A stretch of 13,675 bases of DNA from an uncultured Opitutia bacterium (GTDB lineage Bacteria > Verrucomicrobiota > Verrucomicrobiia > Opitutales > UBA953): positions 1-13,675 of the forward strand of contig CALEEU010000054.1 of the NCBI GenBank assembly GCA_937875975.1, in the 5' to 3' direction. Below are positions 1-7,153 of this stretch, one piece after another. The position numbers and the translations under genes were made by a program. How positions within the stretch are numbered: the first letter of the stretch is position 1; every line of letters starts with the position of its first letter. Under the pieces are notes generated by a model that was not told the DNA's origin, did no database searches, and was given only the letters and a program-made list of their open reading frames with translations.

Positions 1-696
1 GGCACGGGCTTCCGCCCGCAGGCCGATGGTACGGTGCGCGAATTTATCTCGGTCGCCTTCGCGATCGTCGCCGAACCGGTCACGCGTTCCTGGAAGTCCC
101 GCGAAGCCTTCGACGCACTCCGCGCCAAGCGCCTCCTGCAGGATGCCGCCGCGCTTGCTGGCGTCGCTTCGGTCCGTCTTTCGTTCGCCGCTGCCACCGG
201 TGGTCTCTGGCAAGCTGACCATGCCGCCGCCCTCGTCGACCGTGGCCGCGCCGCGGAAGGCGCCTGTGGCGTCCTTGATCTCCGCTGGACGCGTTCCCTC
301 GGCCTGAAGAGCTCGGTCATCGCCGGTGAAGTCTGCTTCCCGCGCTCGGCCTTCGCCGAGGCTCGCAAGATCCCGCGCTTCGAAGCCTTCTCTTCCTTCC
401 CGCCTGTCACGAAGGACGTCGCAGTTATCGTCCCAATCGACGTTGCCGCCGCCGAGGTTGAAAGCCGCGTCCGCCAAGGCGCATCTAAGGCCGCCGGTAA
501 GGAGTTCACTCTGGAGTCGGTCAACTGCTTCGACGTCTTCACCGGCCCGGGTCTGCCTGAAGGCCACCGGAGCCTCGCCTTCGAAATCCGCTGGCGCCAC
601 GCGGCCCGCACGCTCACGGACGAAGAGACCAACCAAGCCCTCGGCGTGGTCATCGCGACGCTCGAGAAGGGCGCCGGCTGGACCGTACGCCGCTAA
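1..696 (+). CDS. pheT: Phenylalanine-tRNA ligase beta subunit, C-terminal part
   Basis: This is the 3' end of the gene; the reading frame is open from base 1, so the start lies outside the window and 231 codons are visible. PheT is the large subunit of the cytoplasmic alpha2-beta2 enzyme that charges tRNA-Phe. The first ~130 visible residues fit the catalytic-like core and its link. The last ~95 fit the ferredoxin-fold anticodon-binding domain that ends all bacterial PheT: a block with FSSFPPVTKDVAVIVP, then FDVFTGPGLPEGHRSLAFEIRW, written here only as landmarks FDVF...LPEGHRSLAF, then the LTDEETN helix and a C-terminal end in WTVRR. That ending is normal for the family, so the gene looks intact at its 3' end. 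It lies 5 nt before gatC, so the two are probably co-transcribed. A GTG at position 34 is in frame but is internal, not a start. Confidence 0.93.
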   Translation, partial: GTGFRPQADGTVREFISVAFAIVAEPVTRSWKSREAFDALRAKRLLQDAAALAGVASVRLSFAAATGGLWQADHAAALVDRGRAAEGACGVLDLRWTRSLGLKSSVIAGEVCFPRSAFAEARKIPRFEAFSSFPPVTKDVAVIVPIDVAAAEVESRVRQGASKAAGKEFTLESVNCFDVFTGPGLPEGHRSLAFEIRWRHAARTLTDEETNQALGVVIATLEKGAGWTVRR

Positions 697-701
697 TTAA
701 T

Positions 702-992
702 ATGGCCGAAGGTTTCGACATCGACCATCTCGCGAAGCTCGCCCGCCTTAGCCTTACGGCCGAGGAGAAGGCACTCTACTCGTCTCAGCTCAACCAGATC
801 CTGGGGCACTTCCAGGCTTTGGCGGAGGCTGACCTGCCCGCGACGATCGACGACGCCCGCGTCGTCAACGAAGCCGCTCTCCGCTCCGATGAGCCGGGTC
901 CCGTTCTCGGCGCCGAAGCCGTCACCCGCATCGCCCCCGCCTCGCGCGACGGCCAAATCTCCGTCCCGCGCGTCGTGGACGACGAATCGTAA
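702..992 (+). CDS. gatC: Asp/Glu-tRNA(Asn/Gln) amidotransferase subunit C
   Basis: A 96-residue protein of the usual GatC length. GatC wraps between GatA and GatB and stabilises the amidotransferase that converts Glu-tRNA-Gln and/or Asp-tRNA-Asn to the amidated forms. The N-terminal segment FDIDHLAKLARLSLTAEE is the conserved first helix. It is followed by a QLNQILGHFQAL helix and by the extended, Pro-rich tail (RSDEPGPVLGAEAV, ending near VPRVVDDES) typical of the family. The ATG at 702 sits 5 nt after the pheT stop with only TTAAT between them, so there is no Shine-Dalgarno sequence and translation probably depends on coupling or an unstructured start. Its 3' end is 3 nt from gatA. The call rests on sequence pattern and on the adjacent gatA and gatB. 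Confidence 0.93.
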   Translation: MAEGFDIDHLAKLARLSLTAEEKALYSSQLNQILGHFQALAEADLPATIDDARVVNEAALRSDEPGPVLGAEAVTRIAPASRDGQISVPRVVDDES

Positions 993-995
993 GCC

Positions 996-2453
996 ATGGC
1001 TGACGCGCTCCATACGCTTTCCGCCGCCGAGCTCGGCCGCCGTCTCGCGGCCGGCACGCTCACCTCCCGCGCCCTCTGCGAAGCCCTCATTGCCCGTTAC
1101 CAGGCGGTGAACGAAACGGTTGGTGCTTTCACGTATCTCGACCAGGCTGACGTGCTCGCTCAGGCCGACGCCTCTGACGCCCGCCGCAAGGCCGGGCAGG
1201 GCAGGGGTCCGCTCGAAGGCATTCCCGTCGCGATCAAGGACAACATCGCGGTGAAGGGCCAGCCACTCACGTGCTCGAGCAAGATGCTCGCATCGCTGGT
1301 CTCGCCTTACGACTCGCACGTCGCCGAACGCCTCCGTGCCGCCGGCGCGATTCTCTACGGTCGCCTGAACATGGACGAGTTCGCGATGGGTTCCTCCACG
1401 GAGAACTCGGCGATCCGCAAGACGTTCAATCCTTGGGATCTCGCCCGCATCCCGGGCGGTTCTTCCGGTGGCAGCGCCGCAGCCCTCGCGGCCGGACTGG
1501 TGCCGCTCTCGCTCGGTTCCGATACCGGTGGCTCGATCCGCCAGCCCGCCTCGCATTGTGGCGTGGTCGGCCTGAAGCCGACCTACGGACTCATCTCCCG
1601 CTTTGGTCTCGTCGCCTTCGCTTCGTCACTCGATCAGATCGGCCCGATGGCCCGGAGCATCGAAGACTGCGAACTCCTCCTTAATGCGCTGTCCTCGGCC
1701 GACGGGCGTGACATGACCTGCTTTGGCCCGTCCGACCGTACGCTCACGCCGGCCGGTGATGCCAAGAAACTCCGCATCGGCATCCCGAAAGGTTTCCTCG
1801 GCAAGGGCGTCGCTCCCGAAGTCGCCGCCGCGGTCAACGCCGCCGTCGAATTCTACCGAGCCCAGGGCTGCGCGATCTCCGAAGTCGAGCTGCCCTCCGC
1901 CGACCTTGCGGTGCCGACCTATTACGTCGTGGCGACCGCCGAGGCTTCCTCGAATCTCGGCCGTTATGACGGCGTCCGCTATGGTCATCGGTCCGCTTCC
2001 GCCGGCACGCCGGTCGAGATGATGACCGCCAGTCGCTCCGAGGGCTTCGGTCCCGAAGTGAAGCGCCGCATTCTGCTCGGCACGTTCGTGCTCAGCGCCG
2101 GTTACGCCGATGCCTATTACGTCCGTGCGCTCCGCGCTCGTGCGAAGATCCGCTCGGAATACCTCGCCGCCCTCGCCGGTGTCGACGTGTTGCTTACCCC
2201 GACGGTCCCGACGCCCGCCTTCAAGGTCGGCGAGAAGGCCTCGGATCCGCTGCAGCTCTATCTCGAGGATATCTTCACGATTCCCGCCAACCTCGCCGGT
2301 CTCCCGGCCATCTCGGTGCCTTGCGGCAAGTCTGGCCACCTGCCAGTCGGCTTCCATCTCGTCGGAGCACCGCTCTCCGAAGCCAAACTCCTCGCTGCGG
2401 GCCGTCTCTTCGAGACCGCCCACGGTTTCGCCCACCAGCAAGCCGCCCTATGA
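996..2453 (+). CDS. gatA: Asp/Glu-tRNA(Asn/Gln) amidotransferase subunit A (amidase)
   Basis: A 485-residue amidase-signature protein, the usual GatA length. It hydrolyses glutamine and passes the ammonia through the complex to GatB. The Ser-cisSer-Lys triad is visible: Lys81 in VAIKDNI, Ser156 in PGGSSGGSAAAL, and the nucleophile Ser180 in GSDTGGSIRQPA. As I recall it, the Staphylococcus aureus enzyme uses Lys79, Ser154 and Ser178, a constant offset of 2. The GLKPTYG and SLDQIGPM blocks that follow are also characteristic of GatA, and LTPTVPTPAF and IPANLAGLPAISVP mark the C-terminal half. The ATG start lies 3 nt after the gatC stop. The stop overlaps the gatB start (ATGA), so gatC, gatA and gatB form one operon. 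Nothing suggests damage. Confidence 0.97.
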   Translation: MADALHTLSAAELGRRLAAGTLTSRALCEALIARYQAVNETVGAFTYLDQADVLAQADASDARRKAGQGRGPLEGIPVAIKDNIAVKGQPLTCSSKMLASLVSPYDSHVAERLRAAGAILYGRLNMDEFAMGSSTENSAIRKTFNPWDLARIPGGSSGGSAAALAAGLVPLSLGSDTGGSIRQPASHCGVVGLKPTYGLISRFGLVAFASSLDQIGPMARSIEDCELLLNALSSADGRDMTCFGPSDRTLTPAGDAKKLRIGIPKGFLGKGVAPEVAAAVNAAVEFYRAQGCAISEVELPSADLAVPTYYVVATAEASSNLGRYDGVRYGHRSASAGTPVEMMTASRSEGFGPEVKRRILLGTFVLSAGYADAYYVRALRARAKIRSEYLAALAGVDVLLTPTVPTPAFKVGEKASDPLQLYLEDIFTIPANLAGLPAISVPCGKSGHLPVGFHLVGAPLSEAKLLAAGRLFETAHGFAHQQAAL

Positions 2454-3955
2454 GCACACCTCCTTCTGATTGGGAAGTCGTCATCGGCCTTGAGGTCCAC
2501 GTCCAACTGCACACCCGTGCCAAGGTGTTCGCGTCGTCCCCTTGGGGCTTCGGCAAGGAACCCAACGAGCAGGTCGATCCCGTCGTCCTCGGTCTCCCTG
2601 GTACGCTGCCGGTGGTGAACCGCGAGGCGGTCGAGAAATCGATTCTCTTCGGCCTGGTTGTCGGCGCCTCGGTTCCGGAGCACTGCTCCTGGGACCGTAA
2701 GAACTATTTCTACCCGGATAACCCGAAGAACTATCAGCTCACTCAGAAGGATTTCCCGGTCGTCGTCGGCGGCCAGGTCGAGATCGAGCTCCCAGGAGCC
2801 TCGCGCAATGTGATGGGCGAGCATAAGTTCATCCGTATCCACCACGCTCACCTCGAAGAAGACGTGGGCAAACTCAGCCACGCGGGCAGCGGCTCCCTCG
2901 TCGACTACAACCGCGCGGGTGTGCCGCTTCTCGAGATCGTCACCGAGCCCGACCTCCGTTCCTCGGCCGAAGCCGAAGCTTTCCTGCGCTCGCTCGTCGC
3001 GATGCTCACCCAGGCCGGCGTCGCTGATTGCGACATGGAAAAGGGGCAGCTGCGTTGCGACTGTAACGTCTCCATCCGCCGCCGTGGCGTCGAGAAGCTC
3101 GGTACCCGTACCGAGACCAAGAACCTCAATTCTATCTCGAGCGTCCGCGACACGGTCATCTACGAGACCGCCCGCCAGATCCGCGAACTCGAAGCCGGCC
3201 GTTCGATTACGCAGGAGACCCGCGGCTGGAACGCTGAACTCGCCCGTGGTTACGTACTGCGCGACAAGGAAGACGCCCATGACTACCGTTACTTCCCGGA
3301 TCCGGATATCCCGACCCTGAAGATCTCCCGCGAGACCGTCGCCCGCCTTGCGAAACTTGTCCCCGAGAGCCTCTACGACCGCCAGCGGCGTTACGTCGAA
3401 AAACTTGGCCTACCTTACACCGCCGCCTCGGTGCTCGTGAACGACCGCGCCCTCGCCGAATGGTTCGAACTCGCCGTGGCCGCCCATCCGACCAATCCGT
3501 CGGGTATCGCCAACCTCGTCGCCAATGACCTCCTGCGCGACCTCGCCGCTTCGGCGGGTACCGCGGGTGCTTTCGATGAAACCGCTCCGCCAGCCGTCTC
3601 GCTCGCGTCCTGCCCGATCAAGCCCGCGCAGCTCGCCGGCCTGGTGAAGCTGACCGATGACGGCGTGATCTCCAAGCAGCAGGCCAAGGAAGTCTTCACC
3701 GAGATGTTCAAGACCGGCCAGGACGCCGCCGCCATCGTGGACGCCAAGGGCCTCCGCCAGAATAGCGACACCGGCGAACTCGAGAAGATCGTCCAGGAAG
3801 TCATCGCCGATCCGGCCGTGGCGAAATCCATCGCCGAATACCGCGCCGGCAACGAGAAGGCCATCAACGCGCTCAAGGGTCCGATCATGAAGCGTACACA
3901 GGGCAAGGCCAACCCGGTCCTGATTGACCAGCTGCTCCGCAAGTTCCTCGGATGA
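2450..3955 (+). CDS. gatB: Asp/Glu-tRNA(Asn/Gln) amidotransferase subunit B
   Basis: A 501-residue protein. GatB binds the mischarged tRNA, activates the side-chain carboxylate with ATP and adds the ammonia supplied by GatA. Landmarks, in order, are IGLEVHVQL (12-20), LGLPGTLPVVN (48-58), a KNYFYPDNPKNYQ block (84-96), HLEEDVGKL (134-142), DYNRAGVPLLEIVTEPD (152-168), DMEKGQLRCDCNVSIR (195-210), HDYRYFPDPD (277-286), and a helical YqeY-like tail over the last ~150 residues that contacts tRNA. The reading frame is open further upstream, but the ATG at 2450 overlaps the gatA stop as ATGA and begins just before the conserved DWEVVIGLEVH segment; an earlier start would encode an Arg/Pro-rich shadow of gatA. 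The stop overlaps the next gene in the same way. Confidence 0.97.
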   Translation: MSTPPSDWEVVIGLEVHVQLHTRAKVFASSPWGFGKEPNEQVDPVVLGLPGTLPVVNREAVEKSILFGLVVGASVPEHCSWDRKNYFYPDNPKNYQLTQKDFPVVVGGQVEIELPGASRNVMGEHKFIRIHHAHLEEDVGKLSHAGSGSLVDYNRAGVPLLEIVTEPDLRSSAEAEAFLRSLVAMLTQAGVADCDMEKGQLRCDCNVSIRRRGVEKLGTRTETKNLNSISSVRDTVIYETARQIRELEAGRSITQETRGWNAELARGYVLRDKEDAHDYRYFPDPDIPTLKISRETVARLAKLVPESLYDRQRRYVEKLGLPYTAASVLVNDRALAEWFELAVAAHPTNPSGIANLVANDLLRDLAASAGTAGAFDETAPPAVSLASCPIKPAQLAGLVKLTDDGVISKQQAKEVFTEMFKTGQDAAAIVDAKGLRQNSDTGELEKIVQEVIADPAVAKSIAEYRAGNEKAINALKGPIMKRTQGKANPVLIDQLLRKFLG

Positions 3956-4653
3956 GCGACTCTTCCGCTTCGCCGCTGACCGCCGGCATCAAGTCCCTCC
4001 GCGATATCGCCCTCCCGCTGGTGGTCATTATGCTGGCCGCCGCCGGCTTGGTCGTCGCCTATTACAATATTCCGGAGGTCGCCACGGCTCTCAATCGTAT
4101 CGGTGCCATCAACGCGGCCAATCCGATGGCCTTTGCCGCAATCTGTACGGCCATCACCTCCGGCCTGATCCCTTGGTGCTTCCGCATGGTCTTCCCGGGG
4201 TTGCGTCCGGCGCATCCCTTCCGCGATCTCATTCATAGCATGGTCTGGTGGGCCCTGATGGGGATGCTGGTAAGTTATTTCTACACCCTGCAGGCCGCCT
4301 GGTTCGGCAGTGAAGCTAACCTGCGGACCGTCCTGCTCAAGGTGTTCGTCGACATGGCGGGCTTCACAATCTTCATCGGCGCGCCGTTCAACGCCATCTC
4401 GCACCTCTGGAAGGATTGCGGGTGGGACACCGCTCGCCTGCGCGCGGCGATGGGCCCGGGCTGGTATCGCCGCCTGGTCCTCCCGAACCTTCTGACGAAC
4501 TACTTCGTCTGGTTCCCGGGCACGCTCATCTTCTACAGCATGCCCACCGACCTCCAACTGGTCGTGGCTAACTGTATCGGCTGTTTCTGGGCCCTGATGT
4601 GTGCCCGCATCGCGGCCCATTCCGGCGTTCCGACGACCAATATCCACGCCTGA
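3952..4653 (+). CDS. Multi-pass membrane protein resembling the Mpv17/PMP22 family
   Basis: A 233-residue inner-membrane protein whose start overlaps the gatB stop (ATGA), so it is translationally coupled to the amidotransferase. Hydrophobic segments lie at about 18-38, 58-80, 95-115, 130-150 and 185-220. The C-terminal third resembles what I recall of human MPV17: KVFVDMAGF (130-138) against KMLLDQGGF, then LLTNYFVW (180-187) against LITNYYLW, a FY..P motif (194-198), and a Trp (213) exactly 15 residues after that Pro in both. In Mpv17-like proteins this region is the signature of the domain; the eukaryotic members lie in mitochondrial or peroxisomal membranes and their transport function is debated. 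The match is by eye, so the family call is moderate and no substrate can be named. If the match is chance, it is an unclassified membrane protein. The coupling to gatB need not mean shared function. Confidence 0.5.
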   Translation: MSDSSASPLTAGIKSLRDIALPLVVIMLAAAGLVVAYYNIPEVATALNRIGAINAANPMAFAAICTAITSGLIPWCFRMVFPGLRPAHPFRDLIHSMVWWALMGMLVSYFYTLQAAWFGSEANLRTVLLKVFVDMAGFTIFIGAPFNAISHLWKDCGWDTARLRAAMGPGWYRRLVLPNLLTNYFVWFPGTLIFYSMPTDLQLVVANCIGCFWALMCARIAAHSGVPTTNIHA

Positions 4654-4719
4654 GCGTAAATCAGGCGGTGTCGGCAACCCTCGCTTGAATCCCTGCTTTG
4701 CTTCGGCGAACCTCCCCCT

Positions 4720-6978
4720 GTGCCCAATCTCTTCGGAGAAATTGAACCCGGCGTCGCCGAGGTGGTCCCGTTTGACGGCGGGGCCCGGGCCTACTCGTAC
4801 TCGGTGCCGGCGGGCCTAAAGGATGTCCTGCAGGTAGGACAGCTGGTGCGCGTGCCGCTCGGTGGTCGCACGAGCATCGGCGTGGTCTGGAAATATCCCG
4901 CTGAGCCGCCACCCTCCGCGAAACTTCGCAGCGTGATCTCACTTGAGCATGAGCAGCCGGTGATGACGCCGGACTGCTGTAAACTAGCCGAATGGATGGC
5001 GAGCTACTACGGCTGTGGACTGAACTCCGTGCTGGAGACCGTCCTGCCCGCTGCGGTGCGCAAGGGCGTCCGTCCGGTCCTCCGCCGACTGTTGACGCTC
5101 ATCGCCCCGCCCGAAGCCGAAGCACTCGCGAAGCTTCGCAAGAAGGCCCCGCGCCAAGCGCAGGTGATCGATTATCTTTCCGGCCAGAAGGAGCCCGCTG
5201 ACCGTTCTAAGATGGTCGACGGCCTCGGTGTCGCCCAGCAGGCCGTGGATGCCCTCATCAAGGCGGGCACGATTAAGGAAGACACCAGCGTGCTCTGGCG
5301 GGTCGCCTATAACGACCCTTATGCCGAAGGGGAGACGATCGCCTCGGCTGGTCACACGCTGAATCCTGAGCAGGTCGCCGCCGTCGCCTCGGTCACGCAG
5401 ACGCTCGACTCGAAGGCCTTTCGTGCGCACCTGCTCCATGGTGTCACCGGCTCGGGTAAGACCGAGGTCTACGTGGCGTTGATTCGTAAGGTCGTGGCCG
5501 AAGGCGGCTCGGCGATCTTCCTCGTACCGGAAGTCGCGCTCACGCCGCAGACGGTTGGTCGCCTCCGCTCTCGCCTCGCCGACCTCGGCGCCAAGGTAGT
5601 CGTCTGGCACAGTCATCTTTCTGCCGGCGAACGTTTCGATGCTTGGATGGCGATGTCGCTGGGGCAGGCGAGGGTGGTGGTCGGCGCGCGTTCGGCGGTC
5701 TTCGCCCCGTTGCCCAACCTGCGTCTCATCGTGGTCGACGAAGAGCACGAGCCTTCCTTCAAACAGGGTGAAACCCCGATGTACCATGGTCGCGACGTCG
5801 CGGTGATGCGTGCCTCGGTCCTCGGCGCGGCCTGCGTACTGGGTTCAGCCACGCCTTCGCTCGAGACCTGGAAGAACGCAACGGCCGGCCGCTATGCGTT
5901 GGATGTGATGACCAAACGTGTCGATGACCGTCCGATGCCGGCCTTCCGGATCGTGGATATGCGTCGCGAGGTTCTGCACTCGAAGGGCCAGCATATCCTA
6001 TCCCGTGAACTCACCGACGGCATCCGCGCCCGCCTCGAACGCCGCGAGCAGACGATCCTCTTCCTCAACCGCCGCGGGCATTCACGCTCCCTGGTCTGCC
6101 CGGACTGCGGCGAGGCCGTCCAGTGCAAGCGCTGCAGCGTCTCGCTGACGTTGCACCGGACTGACGACACCGCCCGCTGCCACCTGTGCAACCACCAGGA
6201 GCGCGCCCCGGTGCTCTGTCCGAGCTGTCGCTCCCCGAAGGTCCGCTGGAAGGGCTACGGCACCCAGAAGGTCGAGGAGACCATCGCCCAGCTCTTTCCG
6301 CGCGCCCGTGTGGCCCGCATCGACGCCGATACGATGGGCAAGAAGGATCTTTTCCGGCAGGTCTTGTCGGATTTCCGCGCGGGCAAGTATGATATGCTCC
6401 TGGGCACGCAGATGATCGCCAAAGGCCTGGATTTCCCCCGCGTGACGCTGGTGGGCATCATCGACGCCGACCTTTCGTTGCAGCTGCCGGATTTCCGCGC
6501 CGCCGAGCGCACTTTTCAGCTGCTCACCCAGGTCGCTGGCCGCGCCGGCCGTGGTGACCTCGAGGGTGTCGTCGTCGTGCAGAGCTTCCAGCCCGCCTCC
6601 GACCCGATCCAGTTCGCCAAGCGGCTCGACTTCCATGGCTTCGCCGCCGCCGAGCTCGAGAAGCGCGCCGAGTTCGGCTACCCTCCGGACCGGCATCTCG
6701 TCCGCCACGTCTTCCGCGGGCGTAATGCCGAGAAGGTCAACTTCGTGGCCGACGCCTGGGTCAAGGAACTCGAACGCCTGCATCCGGGCCTTTGCGAGAT
6801 CCGCGGCCCGGCCCCGTGTCCGTTCGAGAAGGTTCAGGATCAGCATCGCGTGCACATCTGGTATCTCGTCACCGGCGTGAAGTCGCTCCTCGCGGCGCTA
6901 TTGCCTCTGCGTGCCAAGATCCTTGGCGACGAAGACGTCATCGACGTCATCGACGTCGACGCCCAGGATTGTGCGTGA
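4720..6978 (+). CDS. priA: Primosomal replication-restart helicase PriA
   Basis: A 752-residue 3'-to-5' DNA helicase that recognises stalled forks and D-loops and reloads the replicative helicase. The N-terminal ~110 residues form the DNA 3'-end-binding domain (YSYSVPAGL, RVPLGGRTSIGVV). The helicase core has Walker A GVTGSGKTE (241-249), DEEH (340-343), GSATPSLETW (375-384), GTQMIAKGLDFP (562-573) and QVAGRAGR (604-611). Between them is the intact zinc region with eight cysteines in four pairs: 460/463, 469/472, 487/490 and 500/503. The start is a GTG at 4720, 66 nt after the membrane-protein gene and with no Shine-Dalgarno sequence; it places the N-terminal domain normally. The C-terminus repeats VIDVIDVDA, encoded by 9-bp direct repeats, and runs slightly past the usual DVDP-type end. 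The gene converges on corA. Confidence 0.96.
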   Translation: MPNLFGEIEPGVAEVVPFDGGARAYSYSVPAGLKDVLQVGQLVRVPLGGRTSIGVVWKYPAEPPPSAKLRSVISLEHEQPVMTPDCCKLAEWMASYYGCGLNSVLETVLPAAVRKGVRPVLRRLLTLIAPPEAEALAKLRKKAPRQAQVIDYLSGQKEPADRSKMVDGLGVAQQAVDALIKAGTIKEDTSVLWRVAYNDPYAEGETIASAGHTLNPEQVAAVASVTQTLDSKAFRAHLLHGVTGSGKTEVYVALIRKVVAEGGSAIFLVPEVALTPQTVGRLRSRLADLGAKVVVWHSHLSAGERFDAWMAMSLGQARVVVGARSAVFAPLPNLRLIVVDEEHEPSFKQGETPMYHGRDVAVMRASVLGAACVLGSATPSLETWKNATAGRYALDVMTKRVDDRPMPAFRIVDMRREVLHSKGQHILSRELTDGIRARLERREQTILFLNRRGHSRSLVCPDCGEAVQCKRCSVSLTLHRTDDTARCHLCNHQERAPVLCPSCRSPKVRWKGYGTQKVEETIAQLFPRARVARIDADTMGKKDLFRQVLSDFRAGKYDMLLGTQMIAKGLDFPRVTLVGIIDADLSLQLPDFRAAERTFQLLTQVAGRAGRGDLEGVVVVQSFQPASDPIQFAKRLDFHGFAAAELEKRAEFGYPPDRHLVRHVFRGRNAEKVNFVADAWVKELERLHPGLCEIRGPAPCPFEKVQDQHRVHIWYLVTGVKSLLAALLPLRAKILGDEDVIDVIDVDAQDCA
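6934..6960 (+). repeat. Three tandem 9-bp units at the 3' end of priA
   Basis: Two exact copies of GACGTCATC are followed by the variant GACGTCGAC, in frame, giving the residues DVI-DVI-DVD near the PriA C-terminus. GACGTC is itself palindromic. The simplest explanation is replication slippage that added one or two repeat units at the tail of the protein, outside the helicase core. Confidence 0.8.
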
Positions 6979-6983
6979 CGGGA

Positions 6984-7133
6984 GATGACTGAATCGAGGG
7001 CAGCGTCGATGACTGCGTCGATGGCAGATAAGGCAGGGTGTCTTGAGTCCTTTGGGTGGCAGTCTTTGATTTTGGCTGACGGGTCTCTTCTGTGATCGAT
7101 TCAGTCATCGATCCAGCACTCGACTCAGCCATC
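6984..7133. repeat. Four 24-bp repeats in two inverted pairs between priA and corA
   Basis: The 175-nt space between the converging stops of priA and corA holds four copies of a 24-bp unit whose first 14 bases follow GATGACTGAATCGA. Copies lie at 6984-7007 and 7008-7031 on the plus strand, and at 7086-7109 and 7110-7133 on the minus strand. The first 14 bases match this consensus exactly in the first and third copies and at 12 of 14 positions in the other two. The two tandem pairs form 48-nt arms that could pair at about 36 of 48 positions around a 54-nt loop. The left arm begins 5 nt after the priA stop, and the right arm ends 20 nt from the corA stop. There is no U-tract on either strand, so an intrinsic terminator is not evident. 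Confidence 0.85.
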
Positions 7134-7153
7134 TATTCCTGCGCTCCGCGCCC

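Noticed and set aside
693..1556. 287-codon open frame on the minus strand
   Set aside because: Antisense to gatC and gatA; no family motif seen.
2258..3280. 340-codon open frame on the minus strand
   Set aside because: Antisense to gatA/gatB, both of which have full family motifs.
3415..4677. 420-codon open frame on the minus strand
   Set aside because: Antisense to gatB and the membrane gene; the composition (Arg, Gly, Asp-rich, Gln/His repeats) is that of a reverse-strand shadow.
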